DNA of 13,249 bases. Source: an uncultured Lachnospiraceae bacterium (GTDB lineage Bacteria > Bacillota > Clostridia > Lachnospirales > Lachnospiraceae). The DNA lies in contig CANTGP010000036.1 of the NCBI GenBank assembly GCA_947653315.1, positions 1 through 13,249 on the forward strand, in the 5' to 3' direction. How positions within the stretch are numbered: the first letter of the stretch is position 1; each line of letters begins with the position of its first letter. The notes under the pieces are model-generated. The model was given only the letters and a program-made list of their open reading frames with translations, did no database searches and was not told where the DNA came from. Position numbers and translations under genes: made by a program. Positions 12,543 to 13,249 of the stretch are shown piece after piece.

Positions 12543-12884
12543 TCACACAAAATCTTCCCGCATCGGGGAAAAGATATCCAAAAGAATCCCCTCCTCCAAA
12601 CACACGCAGCCATGCTCCACACCGTCCTTTTTTAACATACTGTCCCCGGCGCCGACCACTTTCTTCTCCCCGCCGACGGTAAACTCAAACCGCCCCGACA
12701 CCACATAAGTAATCTGGGTATGGGGATGATGGTGCAGGGCTCCTTCCGCCCCTGTTTCAAAATGGTTTTCCACACACATCAGTTCGTCGGTGTAACTAAG
12801 GATTTTCCTCCTGACGCCCTTTCCGCATTCCTCGGCTTCCACGTTTTTATTAAAATTCCATACGCTGTTTTTTTCTGTTTTCAT
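12543..12884 (-). CDS. KdgF-like single-domain cupin
   Basis: A 113-residue cytoplasmic cupin. Motif 1 is GAEGALHHHPHTQITYVVSG (45-64), with likely metal ligands H51, H53 and Q57, where the common cupin glutamate is replaced by Gln. Motif 2 contains GDSMLKKDGVEHG with H91. The HxHPHxQ string, the glutamine ligand, the length and the ending DIFSPMREDFV resemble KdgF, which opens 4,5-unsaturated uronate sugars released from pectin or alginate. No other uronate genes are in the window, so the function is tentative and a general sugar or small-molecule cupin remains possible. The ATG at 12884 has AGGAGG 7 bases upstream. It stands alone between copy B of the repeat and the Rpn-like gene. Confidence 0.85.
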   Translation of the reverse strand: MKTEKNSVWNFNKNVEAEECGKGVRRKILSYTDELMCVENHFETGAEGALHHHPHTQITYVVSGRFEFTVGGEKKVVGAGDSMLKKDGVEHGCVCLEEGILLDIFSPMREDFV

Positions 12885-12907
12885 TCCGGTACCTCCTGCT
12901 CGTTACG

Positions 12908-12937
12908 ATTTTCCCTTTGATCATCCGTTTAAGTCAA
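12908..12937 (-). promoter_or_regulatory. Candidate promoter of the cupin gene
   Basis: On the minus strand TTGACT (12932-12937), an 18-base spacer and GAAAAT (12908-12913), 24 bases before the start codon. The -35 box is good and the -10 box poor, so this is tentative. Confidence 0.35.
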
Positions 12938-12946
12938 ACTAATGCT

Positions 12947-13249
12947 CTACGCCTCCCTCAAATATCCCCGTACCTCCTCTTCCGAGAGGTTAAACCTCTC
13001 CTGCAGCTTTTCCGAAATCTCATCATCCGGCATATGCAAATCCTGGCATATCGCAATAATCCCATATATACTCTGCTCTATACCTTGCCGGATTCCCTGT
13101 TCTATTCCTCTTTCTATTCCTTTTTCTATATTCTCCTGGTCTCTCATCAACAGCGTCATATATTCATGCCTCCATTCCCTGTTTTTCTTTGCCGCCTTTA
13201 CGGCTTCTTCCAGTCTCTTTACAAATAAGTCCTCCGATTCCTTCCCTGC
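12947..13249 (-). CDS. Rpn family / PD-(D/E)XK nuclease transposase-like protein (C-terminal part, 5' end outside window)
   Basis: The frame is open to the right edge, giving 100 residues of the C-terminus with no start codon visible. The visible part begins ESEDLFVKRLEEAVKAAKKN, then REWRHEYMTLLMRDQENI and a low-complexity segment of GI(E/R)(R/Q) tetrapeptides. It ends in a helical tail, DDEISEKLQERFNLSEEEVRGYL. This tail, with charged Gly-Ile/Arg/Glu repeats after a WRHEYMTLLMRD-like helix, is typical of the Rpn/PD-(D/E)XK transposase-like family common in Clostridia, whose members are linked to RecA-independent recombination. The nuclease domain itself would lie beyond the window, so whether the gene is intact cannot be judged. 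Confidence 0.75.
   Translation of the reverse strand, partial: AGKESEDLFVKRLEEAVKAAKKNREWRHEYMTLLMRDQENIEKGIERGIEQGIRQGIEQSIYGIIAICQDLHMPDDEISEKLQERFNLSEEEVRGYLREA
13092..13127 (-). repeat. Three tandem 12-base units inside the Rpn-like gene
   Basis: Plus-strand units ATTCCCTGTTCT (13092-13103), ATTCCTCTTTCT (13104-13115) and ATTCCTTTTTCT (13116-13127) differ at only a few bases. The neighbouring 12 bases (13080-13091) look like a decayed fourth unit. On the coding strand they encode the Gly-Ile-Glu/Arg-Gln/Arg tetrapeptide. Being a multiple of three, copy changes keep the frame. Confidence 0.75.

Noticed and set aside
13092..13127. Tandem units as a CRISPR-like array
   Set aside because: The units are 12 bases without spacers and lie inside a coding frame.

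Overview
The window looks like a chromosomal segment of a low-to-moderate GC Gram-positive anaerobe of the Clostridia, most likely Lachnospiraceae. This rests on gene content (ftsEX operon with M23 and S41 peptidases, CvfB, YjfB-like protein, group-II ECF substrate-binding subunit, Rpn-type ORF), strong AGGAGG-type ribosome sites and sigma-A-like promoters. The genus is not determined. No rRNA, tRNA, CRISPR array or complete insertion sequence is visible.

Layout, left to right. (1) 1-1077, minus strand: a YtrA-like GntR repressor and the start of its partner ABC ATPase (cut by the window edge), with a good promoter that overlaps a palindrome. (2) 1142-5411, minus: the cell-wall operon ftsE-ftsX-M23 peptidase-S41 peptidase, closed by a hairpin. 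FtsEX would drive the coiled-coil M23 hydrolase across the membrane, and the S41 protease is a plausible processing enzyme for the same machinery. (3) 5528-6616, minus: a CdaR/PucR-type regulator just upstream of ftsE. (4) 6617-6922: 306 bases without a gene, holding the regulator leader with a small hairpin, a structured palindromic repeat (copy A) and a terminator. (5) 6923-7600, minus: a divergent WecG/TagA-family glycosyltransferase. (6) 7716-7988, plus: a small YjfB-family gene with its own promoter. (7) 7989-9341, minus: a 77-residue protein of unknown function and a CPBP membrane protease, in one transcript from a near-consensus promoter. (8) 9382-11076, minus: acyl-ACP thioesterase and the S1-domain protein CvfB in one operon.

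(9) 11081-12496, plus: the most interesting locus. A cobalamin riboswitch precedes a lipoprotein with a DUF4430 domain, the fold of the C-terminal domain of animal transcobalamin and intrinsic factor. Its last codon overlaps the start of an ECF-type S component. The likely reading is a B12-repressed corrinoid capture and import unit: the lipoprotein binds the vitamin outside and hands it to the S component, which uses a shared ECF energising module encoded elsewhere. The roughly 500 bases between the thioesterase start and the lipoprotein start hold the divergent promoter, a hairpin, the aptamer and a long leader. A second copy (B) of the palindromic repeat overlaps the S-component stop codon.

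(10) 12543-13249, minus: a small KdgF-like cupin, and the C-terminal 100 residues of an Rpn/PD-(D/E)XK transposase-like protein with a short in-frame 12-base repeat.
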